Below, one piece after another: positions 26,557 through 34,194 of a DNA stretch of 64,000 nucleotides. The position numbers and the translations under genes are program-made. The stretch's first letter is position 1; the number at the start of each line of letters is the position of its first letter. The stretch covers positions 434,001 to 498,000 of the forward strand of contig NZ_FUYV01000001.1 in assembly GCF_900168165.1 (NCBI RefSeq), in the 5' to 3' direction. The notes beneath the pieces were generated by a model. It had not been told where the DNA came from. It did not search any database and worked only from the letters and a program-made list of their open reading frames with translations. Source of the DNA: Alkalitalea saponilacus. Lineage in GTDB: Bacteria; Bacteroidota; Bacteroidia; Bacteroidales; Marinilabiliaceae.

Positions 26557-26710
26557 AAAAAAAATCTTTGAATTTACGTTTGGTAAGCATGGTGTCAATA
26601 AAATTAAAGATTGTGTCCTTGTCTTTCTCATCGAGTTCCTGAATAAGCTTTACCTGCTCAATTAACCCTTTGTCTTCAATGGTTATTGCATTTGGGGTGT
26701 CTGCATCTGT
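26555..26710 (-). pseudogene. Remnant of an XRE-type regulator C-terminus
   Basis: On the minus strand, 51 codons bounded by stops read TDADTPNAITIEDKGLIEQV, then QELDEKDKDTIFNFIDTMLT and KRKFKDFF. This matches the usual C-terminal tail of short Bacteroidota HTH-XRE regulators (dimerisation helix), whose DNA-binding part is missing here. It ends in the repeat copy 3 sequence, so the break coincides with the repeat edge. Confidence 0.5.
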
Positions 26711-26810
26711 TTAAATTTCTTCAAAAGAAGAATATTGAAATCCTTCATCCAAAACAAATCCGGACAAGCGTGATAACCTCCTGGCTGAAAAACCATAATC
26801 TAAGACAAGT

Positions 26811-26962
26811 CCAATACATAGCCGGTCATAATTGAGTTCAACAGAAAGATCCCCAGTTGAATAACCTGGACAGCTTACAGAGCAAGCTAGAGAAATTTCA
26901 CCCATTAAACGGTGGCAATAGGTATTATTAATCTATAAATTTGTAGGAGATAAAGCCATGGA
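26811..26962 (+). repeat. Duplicated leader of toxin-antitoxin module 2
   Basis: Second copy of 22407-22562. Small indels have destroyed the reading frame of the tail fragment in this copy (it still ends SLQSKLEKFHPLNGG in another frame), but the last 30 bases before the antitoxin start, with TAAATTTG, are nearly unchanged. Confidence 0.7.
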
Positions 26963-27182
26963 AATTATGAATGTAGTTGAAAAAAGAGATTTTATACACA
27001 GTCATTTGCATCGTGCAGATGAAAAGACAATTGATGAATTATATGAGAAACTTCGTAGTGAAGAAGTTTTAAAAGCAAAACTGGGAAGCAGGGCTCAAAA
27101 ATCGGAACATGACATCCAGGCCGGAAGGGTTTTTTCAAGAGAAGAAATAGAGCAAAGAATAGCAAATCCAGGTAGTAGATGA
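26958..27182 (+). CDS. Antitoxin of toxin-antitoxin module 2
   Basis: A 74-residue charged protein, mostly helical, with EEVLKAKLGSRAQKSEHDI and a terminal SREEIEQRIA segment, as in short antitoxins of RelE/ParE modules. Its N-terminus is only weakly like that of the module 1 antitoxin despite the near-identical leader. Its stop overlaps the toxin start. Confidence 0.7.
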   Translation: MEIMNVVEKRDFIHSHLHRADEKTIDELYEKLRSEEVLKAKLGSRAQKSEHDIQAGRVFSREEIEQRIANPGSR

Positions 27183-27477
27183 AACTTGTTTATACGGAGC
27201 AGGCGCTTTTTAGTCTTGAAGAAGCCCTGAATTTTATTGCCCCCAAAGTATCACCTGAAAAATTGAATGATATACGTGATGAAATTCTGGATGCAGCCGA
27301 TATTTTGCTTTTGCAACCTTTTCAAGGACAGGAAGAGCCTTATTTAGAACATTTAATTTAGGACATCGTCGCTTGATAGTAAGCCACTATAAAATAATCT
27401 ACAGGGTTGAAGAGGAATATATTTACATCACTGATATTTTTGACTCCAGACAAGACCCTGATAAAATGAAAGAATAA
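27179..27477 (+). pseudogene. Frameshifted RelE/ParE-type toxin of module 2
   Basis: The first 60 codons (VYTEQALFSLEEALNFIAPK... to EPYLEHLI) stop at a TAG at 27359-27361. The frame one base back continues NLGHRRLIVSHYKIIYRVEE to the end DIFDSRQDPDKMKE at 27477. Joined, they give a typical toxin of about 98 residues with the conserved GHRR...YKIIYRV core. A single-base indel at about 27350-27361 has broken the gene, or the base is a sequencing error. Confidence 0.75.
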
Positions 27478-27970
27478 TCCCCACCACACAAAGACAGGAA
27501 AAACGGTGTTTCCCGTTTTGAGGGACAGGAAGTCATCGTCAATCAGCAAAAAAGCACGCCAACCCGTCCGTCCCCTCTGTCGCTTAGTTTACCAAAAACT
27601 GCCATTGTCTCTGTCGATCTTCGATTCATGTTAGACCAAACTGCATAGCTGAGAGGCGAAATAGAAATGTGATATAAGATTCAGTTGTAAATTTAGTAAC
27701 AAAGCTGATCAACTGGGGCTTGGTTTCTTTTTCAACAGTTTCGGGTCATGGCTTATATGCAAGATAACAGGAAACAACAATTGTTTGGCTATATCCTGTT
27801 TTGCGCACCACATCGACCTATCTCCAGAAAAAGTAATTGAACAGATTAAAAAAATCAGACTGTTACGATATGTTCCACCTAAATCCTCCAATTGTATTAG
27901 AACATCCTCTTAAATTGAATTCGAAACAAACATCTTTGTACTAGGATCCAATTAATTTAAATATTGTGTT
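27478..27970. other. Degraded repeat and fragment-rich gap
   Basis: No complete gene in 493 bp. 27560-27660 holds a degraded copy of the hairpin repeat (compare 22350-22380 and 24745-24810). 27712-27913 has an open stretch without a start, with LSPEKVIEQIKKIRLLRYVP; it resembles the last helix of some transposases but could not be assigned. The promoter of the arabinanase gene should lie near 27920-27960. Confidence 0.45.
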
Positions 27971-29599
27971 ATGAAAAAAATCTACTTTTTACCTTTTTTC
28001 CTGTTTTGCTTTCTGGGAGTAAATGTGATGGCGCAAGGGCCTATTCATGATCCGTCACATATTATAAAGGGGGATGATGATCGCTACTATGTTTTTGCAA
28101 CAGGATTAAATAGTGATAATGGCAATACAACAGTTGGGATATATGGGGTCTCTTCTTCAAATTCAAACTTCACTAATTGGCGTGAAGAACCATCCCCGGT
28201 CGATCACATTAATTTCCCTGACTGGATTAATACTTATGTGCCGGGGTTTAACGGTCATTTCTGGGCACCCTGTATCATCTATATGGAGGGATATTATTAT
28301 TTATACTATTCAGCCTCAAATTTTGGGACTTCAAACTCAATAATTGGCGTAACCAGAACACCTTCTCTTGCAAACCCAACATGGGAAGACCTCGGTCTGG
28401 TTGTCTCTTCAGACGGTACTCGAAATGCCATCAATGCCATCGATCCGGCCATGTTTAAGGATGATGACGGACGGGTTTGGATGTCTTATGGTTCATATTT
28501 TGGAGGAATTGGTGTGATCGAAATCAATCCTGAAACAGGCAAAACAATAGGCAGTTTAACTCATATTTATGGAGGGAACCATCAGGATATTGAGGCTCCT
28601 TACATTTTGAAGAATGGCCCTTATTACTACCTGTTTGTTAATCGTGGAAGTTGTTGCCGGCTATTGGAAAGCACTTACTATGTAGAAGTGGCGAGGTCAA
28701 CCAGCATCACAGGACCCTACACCGGTACGAGGGAGTTTTTACCGGTTCAGCATGGTGTGATTGTTGGACCCGGGCATATTGGTTTTGGAGAAGGAGTGTT
28801 ATCTTATCATTACTATGATGGATTTTCTAATGGATACCCCCGACTCCTTACAACAACTCTTGATTTTATTAATGGCTGGCCGGTTGCCGGACCAACCGGA
28901 GTGGAAATGGGAGAGATAAATGGAGTGTTTGCTCTGGTAGCTAACCACAGCAATAAGGCTGTTACAATGGAAGATGCAATCCCGGATTTTGGAACAAACA
29001 TTGCTCAATACACATATAATGGAGGAGATTCTCAGAAATTTAAGATAACCAGCGAAGGTGGCATATGGCATACAATAAAGCCTGCTGTTAATGACTTCTT
29101 TGCTATTGATGTGTTCGAAATATCAACGGATTATGGCGCTAATATAAACCTGTGGGAGAGTTTGGGGCATGTCGGACAACAATTTGCCTTTCAGGTAGAT
29201 GGGAATGGGTATCGAATAATCAATCGCAACAGTAACAGGTGCTTTGATGTCCAGAATGCTTCACATGCCGATGGAACAAATATTTTGCAATGGGGATGTT
29301 TTGGTGGAAATGCACCCCAACAAACTTTTAGATTGGTTGATTTACAAGGAACTAATATAGAGGAAGAGCAATTACCTAAAAGTTCCGTAACACCAAATCC
29401 TTCAAATGGGAGCTTTAATGTAATTCTTGAACAGGATAATTTAAGAATTCGAATTTCCAATTATTTAGGACAAACCCTTTTTGAAACTATTGGCCACAAA
29501 GGCTCAAACTCAATAGATACTCCCTTAAAAACAGGTGTATATATCTTGAATGTTGAATCATATAATGAATATGAATCACACAAATTGGTTATTAAGTAA
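27971..29599 (+). CDS. GH43 endo-1,5-alpha-L-arabinanase with lectin domain and type IX sorting tail
   Basis: Cuts arabinan outside the cell. The 542 residues comprise a signal peptide (1-21), a GH43 five-bladed propeller (about 22-330) with catalytic base D27 (IHDPSH), D158 (AIDPAMF) and acid E208 (DIEAPYI), a ricin-type beta-trefoil lectin domain (about 330-465, several Q-x-F/W repeats such as QQFAF and NILQWGC), and a type A type IX secretion C-terminal domain (about 470-542, TPNPSNGSF ... GVYILNV ... HKLVIK). It stands alone between the accessory region and a terminator; no other polysaccharide genes are near. Confidence 0.92.
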   Translation: MKKIYFLPFFLFCFLGVNVMAQGPIHDPSHIIKGDDDRYYVFATGLNSDNGNTTVGIYGVSSSNSNFTNWREEPSPVDHINFPDWINTYVPGFNGHFWAPCIIYMEGYYYLYYSASNFGTSNSIIGVTRTPSLANPTWEDLGLVVSSDGTRNAINAIDPAMFKDDDGRVWMSYGSYFGGIGVIEINPETGKTIGSLTHIYGGNHQDIEAPYILKNGPYYYLFVNRGSCCRLLESTYYVEVARSTSITGPYTGTREFLPVQHGVIVGPGHIGFGEGVLSYHYYDGFSNGYPRLLTTTLDFINGWPVAGPTGVEMGEINGVFALVANHSNKAVTMEDAIPDFGTNIAQYTYNGGDSQKFKITSEGGIWHTIKPAVNDFFAIDVFEISTDYGANINLWESLGHVGQQFAFQVDGNGYRIINRNSNRCFDVQNASHADGTNILQWGCFGGNAPQQTFRLVDLQGTNIEEEQLPKSSVTPNPSNGSFNVILEQDNLRIRISNYLGQTLFETIGHKGSNSIDTPLKTGVYILNVESYNEYESHKLVIK

Positions 29600-29616
29600 A
29601 TTCTGGATAACTGTAT

Positions 29617-29652
29617 AAAAAAACGTGGTAGTTAAACTACCACGTTTTTTCT
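29617..29652. terminator. Bidirectional terminator between arabinanase and lpxA
   Basis: AAAAAACGTGGTAG / CTACCACGTTTTTT with a TTAAA loop lies between convergent genes and has A/T runs on both sides, so it can end both transcripts. Confidence 0.88.
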
Positions 29653-29690
29653 ATTATGTCTAAAACTCTAACGTTCTGTTACTATAATCC

Positions 29691-30503
29691 CTAAGCCTCT
29701 TGTGTCACATTGGCCGCACGCGTAGCACTTTTTATAATGCCTCGTTTCGATTGCTTAATGAATTCAATAATTTGGTCTTTTTCAGCCGAGCTCTCCATGC
29801 ACATGTTGATGTGTTCAATGGCTTGAGAGGTATTCATTCCACTCTGGTAAATGGTTCTGTAAATAGTATGAATGGTATCAACCTGTGATTTTTCAAAGCC
29901 TCTGCGCTTCACACCAACGTAGTTTATGCCCATGTAGTTGGCCGGTACACCAAAAACTTTGGTGTATGGAGGAACATCGGATAAAACACCAGACATTCCT
30001 GAAACCATGGCATGTGCCCCAACTCTGCAAAACTGATGAATGGCACTCATTCCTCCAACCACAGCCCAATCTTCAACAACAACTTCACCGGCAATCTGAA
30101 CACTGTTGGCTATCACGCAGTGGTTACCAACTTCAGTGTCGTGTCCAAGGTGCGTGTATGCCATAAGCAGGGTGTGACTACCAACTTTGGTGTATCCTTT
30201 GGAAGAAGTTCCTCTGTTAACGGTAACATATTCCCTAATGGTGGTGTGGTCACCTATTTCAACGGTGGAGTATTCGCCTTTGAATTTTAAGTCCTGCGGT
30301 ACAGCTGCAATAACTGCTCCGGGGAATATCTTGCACTCTTTTCCAATTCTTGCTCCCGGATAAATGGTGGCATTGGCTCCTATCCAGGTTCCATCACCTA
30401 TTATTACATCTTTATCAATCTTCGCGAACGCTTCAACTACTACATTCTTCCCAATAACTGCTTCGGGATGTATCTCCGCACGTGGTGAAATCAATTGCTC
30501 CAT
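29691..30503 (-). CDS. lpxA: UDP-N-acetylglucosamine O-acyltransferase
   Basis: First step of lipid A synthesis in the cytosol. The 270 residues are a left-handed beta-helix of hexapeptide repeats (about 1-190: VIGKNVVVE, IIGDGTWIGANATIYPGARIG) and a C-terminal helical cap. The catalytic histidine is H121 in YTHLGHD. The gene is not next to lpxD or lpxC-fabZ in this window. It is divergent from a PagL-like lipid A deacylase 325 bases away, which may be coincidental. Confidence 0.95.
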   Translation of the reverse strand: MEQLISPRAEIHPEAVIGKNVVVEAFAKIDKDVIIGDGTWIGANATIYPGARIGKECKIFPGAVIAAVPQDLKFKGEYSTVEIGDHTTIREYVTVNRGTSSKGYTKVGSHTLLMAYTHLGHDTEVGNHCVIANSVQIAGEVVVEDWAVVGGMSAIHQFCRVGAHAMVSGMSGVLSDVPPYTKVFGVPANYMGINYVGVKRRGFEKSQVDTIHTIYRTIYQSGMNTSQAIEHINMCMESSAEKDQIIEFIKQSKRGIIKSATRAANVTQEA

Positions 30504-30827
30504 TCTTTTAATTTAGTTATACACAAATAGCCTGATTTAGGTGCGAAGCACCCAAATCGGCTAAATTAAAGTATCTTTTGTATGTCATTCATTTGTAAGA
30601 CAAGTGAAAAGTTCAATACACGTACTTTATTTCACTTTTTTTTAATAAAAAAGTAGCACATTGTTAATAACAGTCTGTTATGCAGATATTTAAAATTGAT
30701 TATTTTTTGTTTTGATGTGTGCGCTTGTTTTTATATTTTGCCGGGGAAAGAGTCCACCGGTTTTTCAAGGATTATGTTGCTTTTAAAAAGCGCATTCGGC
30801 TTGTTACACTTCGCCAAATACTTACAA

Positions 30828-31877
30828 ATGATGAAACTATATTGTGTAATTATTCTTCTGGTTTTTTATTCTCATTTTCTGGAAGCTCAGAGTATCCAGC
30901 GTTTAAGAGCTGAAATCCAGCATGGTTTCATCATTTCACATGCCAGCGATTTAAAGCCTGTTTCTGACAACCGTCCGACCGGGTTTCACGTTTCATGGCA
31001 ACGGATGGGATTGGGACAGAATCATTGGGAAATCTGTAACTGTTTCTATTACATTGGAGCACAGTTTTCCTGGTTGAACTTTGGTGACCGTGATATTCTT
31101 GGAGATGCCTATACATTGGCAGGAACATTTGAACCCGTTTTGTGGAGATACAATCAATGGTCTCTTTCTCTGAATTCCGGTATTGGAGCAACATGGTTAA
31201 CCAAAGTGCATCACCCTGAAAACAATCCTTTGAATAATTTTTTCAGTTCTCGTTTAAGTTTTCTCCTGTATGTAGCTCCGGCCATAGAGTATCGTTTTTC
31301 TGATAATTGGAGTGGTCGGTTGTCAGCTAATTACAACCATATTTCCAACGGTGGAAGAAAACAGCCCAACAGGGGAATGAACTATCCTCAGGTAGGTATT
31401 GGTGTAAATTATTACTTAAACAATGAAGTCCTTCCGGATTATGAGCGACAACATCCGGGGAATGAATATCTCTTTTGGATTGAAAGCGGGTTTACTACCC
31501 GTAAGGTAGACGATGAGAACAACCGCAAACCCTCTGTTGCACTTGTTGGAGGCGTTAACAGAGCCGTTTCAGCATTCAATGGGTTAGGATTTGGAGCGGA
31601 GTATAACCATGATTTTTCTATGCTCAATGAATCCGGAAATTATGGAGTACATCTGTTAGCTCCTTTTATCTCTCACCATTTTATTTTTGGAAAATTTGAT
31701 TTTAGCCAGCGCATGTCATGGTATGCCGTGCAGCCGGAGCAGTTGTCCTCGCATAATTTTTATCAGCGTTATGTTATAACTTATAAAGTATTTTCAGGTT
31801 TGAGGATGGGATTTTCTTTAAAATCGCATGGTCATGTGGCCACTAATATTGATTTCAGAATGGGTTGGGAGTTTTAA
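30828..31877 (+). CDS. Acyloxyacyl hydrolase / PagL-like outer-membrane protein
   Basis: Probably an outer-membrane lipid A 3-O-deacylase. From the ATG at 30828 it is 349 residues with a signal peptide (YCVIILLVFYSHFLEAQ); a start at 30696 would put 44 extra residues before it. The PagL motif NHISNGG supplies the His and Ser of the His-Ser-Glu triad, but the expected Glu, 14 residues after the His, is Asn (GMNYP). The protein is about twice the length of PagL; its second half (from WIESGFTTRK) is another strand-rich barrel-like part ending in GWEF. Confidence 0.75.
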   Translation: MMKLYCVIILLVFYSHFLEAQSIQRLRAEIQHGFIISHASDLKPVSDNRPTGFHVSWQRMGLGQNHWEICNCFYYIGAQFSWLNFGDRDILGDAYTLAGTFEPVLWRYNQWSLSLNSGIGATWLTKVHHPENNPLNNFFSSRLSFLLYVAPAIEYRFSDNWSGRLSANYNHISNGGRKQPNRGMNYPQVGIGVNYYLNNEVLPDYERQHPGNEYLFWIESGFTTRKVDDENNRKPSVALVGGVNRAVSAFNGLGFGAEYNHDFSMLNESGNYGVHLLAPFISHHFIFGKFDFSQRMSWYAVQPEQLSSHNFYQRYVITYKVFSGLRMGFSLKSHGHVATNIDFRMGWEF

Positions 31878-31945
31878 TGTGGTATAATATTTGCATTGAT
31901 ATTCAGTGTGATATGTTGTAACTTGCAGTTAAAAAGGAGGACGTT

Positions 31946-32365
31946 ATGCGTTACCTGATATTATTCATTTTCATGATTGGACTTCTTTTGGCATCCTGCG
32001 GAGTCCAAAAGAACATTGATGCTCCTGACCAGACCGTGAAACTTGAGAAAGAGGCTGCTGTTGAAGACAGTGTTGAGTATGAACTTATCATTCTTGATGG
32101 CAGATTTGAAACTTTTCTGGCCATGCAACCTTCGGCCTCATTTCATACTCAATCTTATTACGAAGGCTGGAACAAACGGTATGTGACCGAATGGAACATT
32201 CGGCACTCCAATCCTCTGCGGTATGGTGATTTTTATCAGACCAGGATTGAATATCATCCCGACAGAAACAATTATGGACTGGAACTAAATTACCGACTAT
32301 ACTATTATTTCCAGTTTATTGAGCAGGAATATGGCATAAGGTTGATAAGAAGAAGGGGGAATTAG
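31946..32365 (+). CDS. DUF6146 family lipoprotein
   Basis: A 139-residue lipoprotein (signal MRYLILFIFMIGLLLASCG, lipobox LASC at 15-18). The remainder has the aromatic pattern FHTQSYYEGWNKRYVTEWN and YGLELNYRLYYYFQF, typical of the Bacteroidota family DUF6146, whose function is unknown. It begins 68 bases after the PagL-like gene and may be cotranscribed. Confidence 0.75.
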   Translation: MRYLILFIFMIGLLLASCGVQKNIDAPDQTVKLEKEAAVEDSVEYELIILDGRFETFLAMQPSASFHTQSYYEGWNKRYVTEWNIRHSNPLRYGDFYQTRIEYHPDRNNYGLELNYRLYYYFQFIEQEYGIRLIRRRGN

Positions 32366-32370
32366 CCTTG

Positions 32371-33744
32371 TCAATTTCTCATTTTTCCTCTGTTAAATGA
32401 GAACCACATTCCAATAAAACAGATGATGGCAAAAGCCATAAATGCTGCCGACATGCCATTTATAAACTGTTCGCTGGGGACTTCTGAAATTCTGGCCTGA
32501 CCAATATAAATGGCAAAAAACAGTGTGACCAGTGTCATGCTCACCATCTGTCCCACCACACGCATGGTGGCTGAAACCCCCGATGCGATGGCATATTGAT
32601 GTTTTTCCACTGAACTCATGATGGTATTTAAGTTTGGCGATGAGAAAAGTGCGAAACCAGTTCCCATTATAATAAGGTAAAATATAATCAAGCCAGCAGA
32701 TGTTTGTTCTCCCACGAAGGCGAACAAAGCCAGTCCGATGGTACATAGCCCCATTCCCAATGTGGCCAGATAACGTGGTTCAATCTTATCGGACATCCGT
32801 CCGGTGAGGGGAGACAATATGGCCATTACCAGCGGTTGCGCCAGTAAAATGCTGCCCGCTTCCTGTGGTGATAGCCCCTTGATTTTTTGCAGATAGAGAC
32901 TCAATAAAAACACGATGGCAAATGTAGCACTGTAATTGATAAGTGCCGCCAGATTTGAAAAGGCAAAGAGACGATTTCGGGTAAACATCCCGATGTTAAT
33001 AACAGGGAATTCTGCCCTTTTTTCTATCATTATAAACAGAGCCATAAGAACTACACCGACTGCAATTAAAACCCAACCCTTAATTGTCGGTATCGCCGAT
33101 GAACCAATTACCAGAGTTGATAGTGATATGGCATAGATTAGAGAACCTTTCAGATTTATTTTTCGTGGTTGATGAACAGGAGCATCTTTCCCCAGATATA
33201 GCCAGGTAATTGTAACCGAAATCAATCCCAATATTCCTGAAATCAGGAATATTGAACGCCATCCCAGTTGTTGGGTTAAAAAACCTCCTGCGAAAGGTCC
33301 CATGGCCAGACCCATATATACTGCAGCAACGGTAATACCTAAAGCTTTCCCCCTTTCCGATGGTGAAAAAACAGATACGAGAATGGCTGCTCCGGTGGTC
33401 ATTACCATGGCCCCTCCTACTCCCTTAAGTACTCTTAATAAAATCAACATCTCGCCCGAGGTGGAAAACCCACACAAAATAGTGGATATGGCAAAAATGG
33501 TGGCGCCCGTTTTGTAAATTCTTTTTATACCGGTCAGGTCGGCCCATCGGCCAAGAGGCAGTAACAGAATTGCAGAAGAAAGCAAAAAGCCGGTGATAAC
33601 CCAACTTAAAGTCAGCGCGTTCATTTCAAAAACCTCTTCAATGGCAGGGAGTGCTATGTTGACAGATGAGATAAGGAAGGTTCCCAGAAAGGATGTTGTG
33701 GTAACAATGGCCAGTGCGCTTTTTTGTGTTCTGTTCCAGGACAT
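32371..33744 (-). CDS. MFS transporter, DHA2 (EmrB/QacA) type
   Basis: Proton-driven exporter in the inner membrane. The 457 residues are almost entirely hydrophobic helices (an estimated 14) with the MFS loops GRWADLTGIKRIYK (between helices 2 and 3) and GRMSDKIEPR in the second half, and LLRVLKGVGGAMVM, the helix-4 signature. Substrate cannot be predicted; drugs or metabolites are usual. No regulator of the MarR or TetR type adjoins it. Its stop lies 6 bases past the DUF6146 stop, converging. Confidence 0.88.
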   Translation of the reverse strand: MSWNRTQKSALAIVTTTSFLGTFLISSVNIALPAIEEVFEMNALTLSWVITGFLLSSAILLLPLGRWADLTGIKRIYKTGATIFAISTILCGFSTSGEMLILLRVLKGVGGAMVMTTGAAILVSVFSPSERGKALGITVAAVYMGLAMGPFAGGFLTQQLGWRSIFLISGILGLISVTITWLYLGKDAPVHQPRKINLKGSLIYAISLSTLVIGSSAIPTIKGWVLIAVGVVLMALFIMIEKRAEFPVINIGMFTRNRLFAFSNLAALINYSATFAIVFLLSLYLQKIKGLSPQEAGSILLAQPLVMAILSPLTGRMSDKIEPRYLATLGMGLCTIGLALFAFVGEQTSAGLIIFYLIIMGTGFALFSSPNLNTIMSSVEKHQYAIASGVSATMRVVGQMVSMTLVTLFFAIYIGQARISEVPSEQFINGMSAAFMAFAIICFIGMWFSFNRGKMRN

Positions 33745-34194
33745 ATATTTGATATGTTTTTTTTATTCCAACAGTCTGTTAGCATTTTTTATAAACCTGT
33801 TTGTTTGCTGGTTGTAAACAAATGCGGCAGGTGTTAACTTGCTTTAAACTATCAACTAACACAAATCTTATAATCTAAATGTCTAAAACTCTATCGCTCT
33901 AATATAATTCAGGAACGTAAAATTGCGAATATTATAGCAATTAGCAACAGAAGAAGAGCAACAATGTCTCCGGCGCGCCGAATGGTTTTGAAAAATAGCT
34001 TTTTATGTTCTTTCATCCTTAAATAATTTGTTTAAGTTATTGGTTCCCGATGTATCGGGAGAACTTCCATGAGCTGTTGTTTTGGCTAAGGCCGAACTTC
34101 GTTTCATATTCTTGTTGTGAGTTGCGCACTCATGGGCGTTTCATCTGTCTATTTTTGATTTCCTAAGCATCGGAACTCGTTTCATTACATAAAT
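33745..34194. other. 450-bp gap with a possible 35-residue ORF
   Basis: Between two minus-strand genes. Contains ATCTAAATGTCTAAAACTCT (33872-33891), one of the dispersed heptamer repeats, a small inverted repeat CCCGATGTATCGGG (34047-34060), and the small membrane ORF listed separately. No further gene seen. Confidence 0.4.
33909..34016 (-). CDS. Possible 35-residue single-helix membrane protein
   Basis: Reads MKEHKKLFFKTIRRAGDI then a strongly hydrophobic helix (VALLLLLIAIIFAIL) ending RS. A basic N-terminus followed by one helix is a plausible small membrane protein. A ribosome binding site is not convincing (AAGG directly before the ATG), so the call is tentative. Confidence 0.35.
   Translation of the reverse strand: MKEHKKLFFKTIRRAGDIVALLLLLIAIIFAILRS

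Larger units (their letters stand above)
19440..27480. other. Accessory region: orphan Rhs tips, immunity-like genes and toxin-antitoxin modules
   Basis: From the carA end to about 27.5 kb, the sequence is AT-rich and made of short cassettes: Rhs core remnants joined to different C-terminal tips, short tail fragments, small secreted or membrane protein genes after most tips, two toxin-antitoxin pairs, and recurring hairpin repeats. No full-length Rhs gene, transposase or integrase was seen inside. The layout resembles known arrays of displaced rhs-CT/immunity pairs, but here the parental Rhs gene is absent from the window. Confidence 0.75.

Noticed and set aside
27340-27365. Programmed frameshift in the module 2 toxin
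   Set aside because: There is no heptameric slippery site with a following structure, and the array shows decay elsewhere. A plain indel is simpler.
27712-27913. Transposase remnant
   Set aside because: Only a short helix-like stretch (EKVIEQIKKIRLLRY) recalls transposase ends. No catalytic motif, no inverted repeats and no target duplication were found, so it is left as an unassigned fragment.
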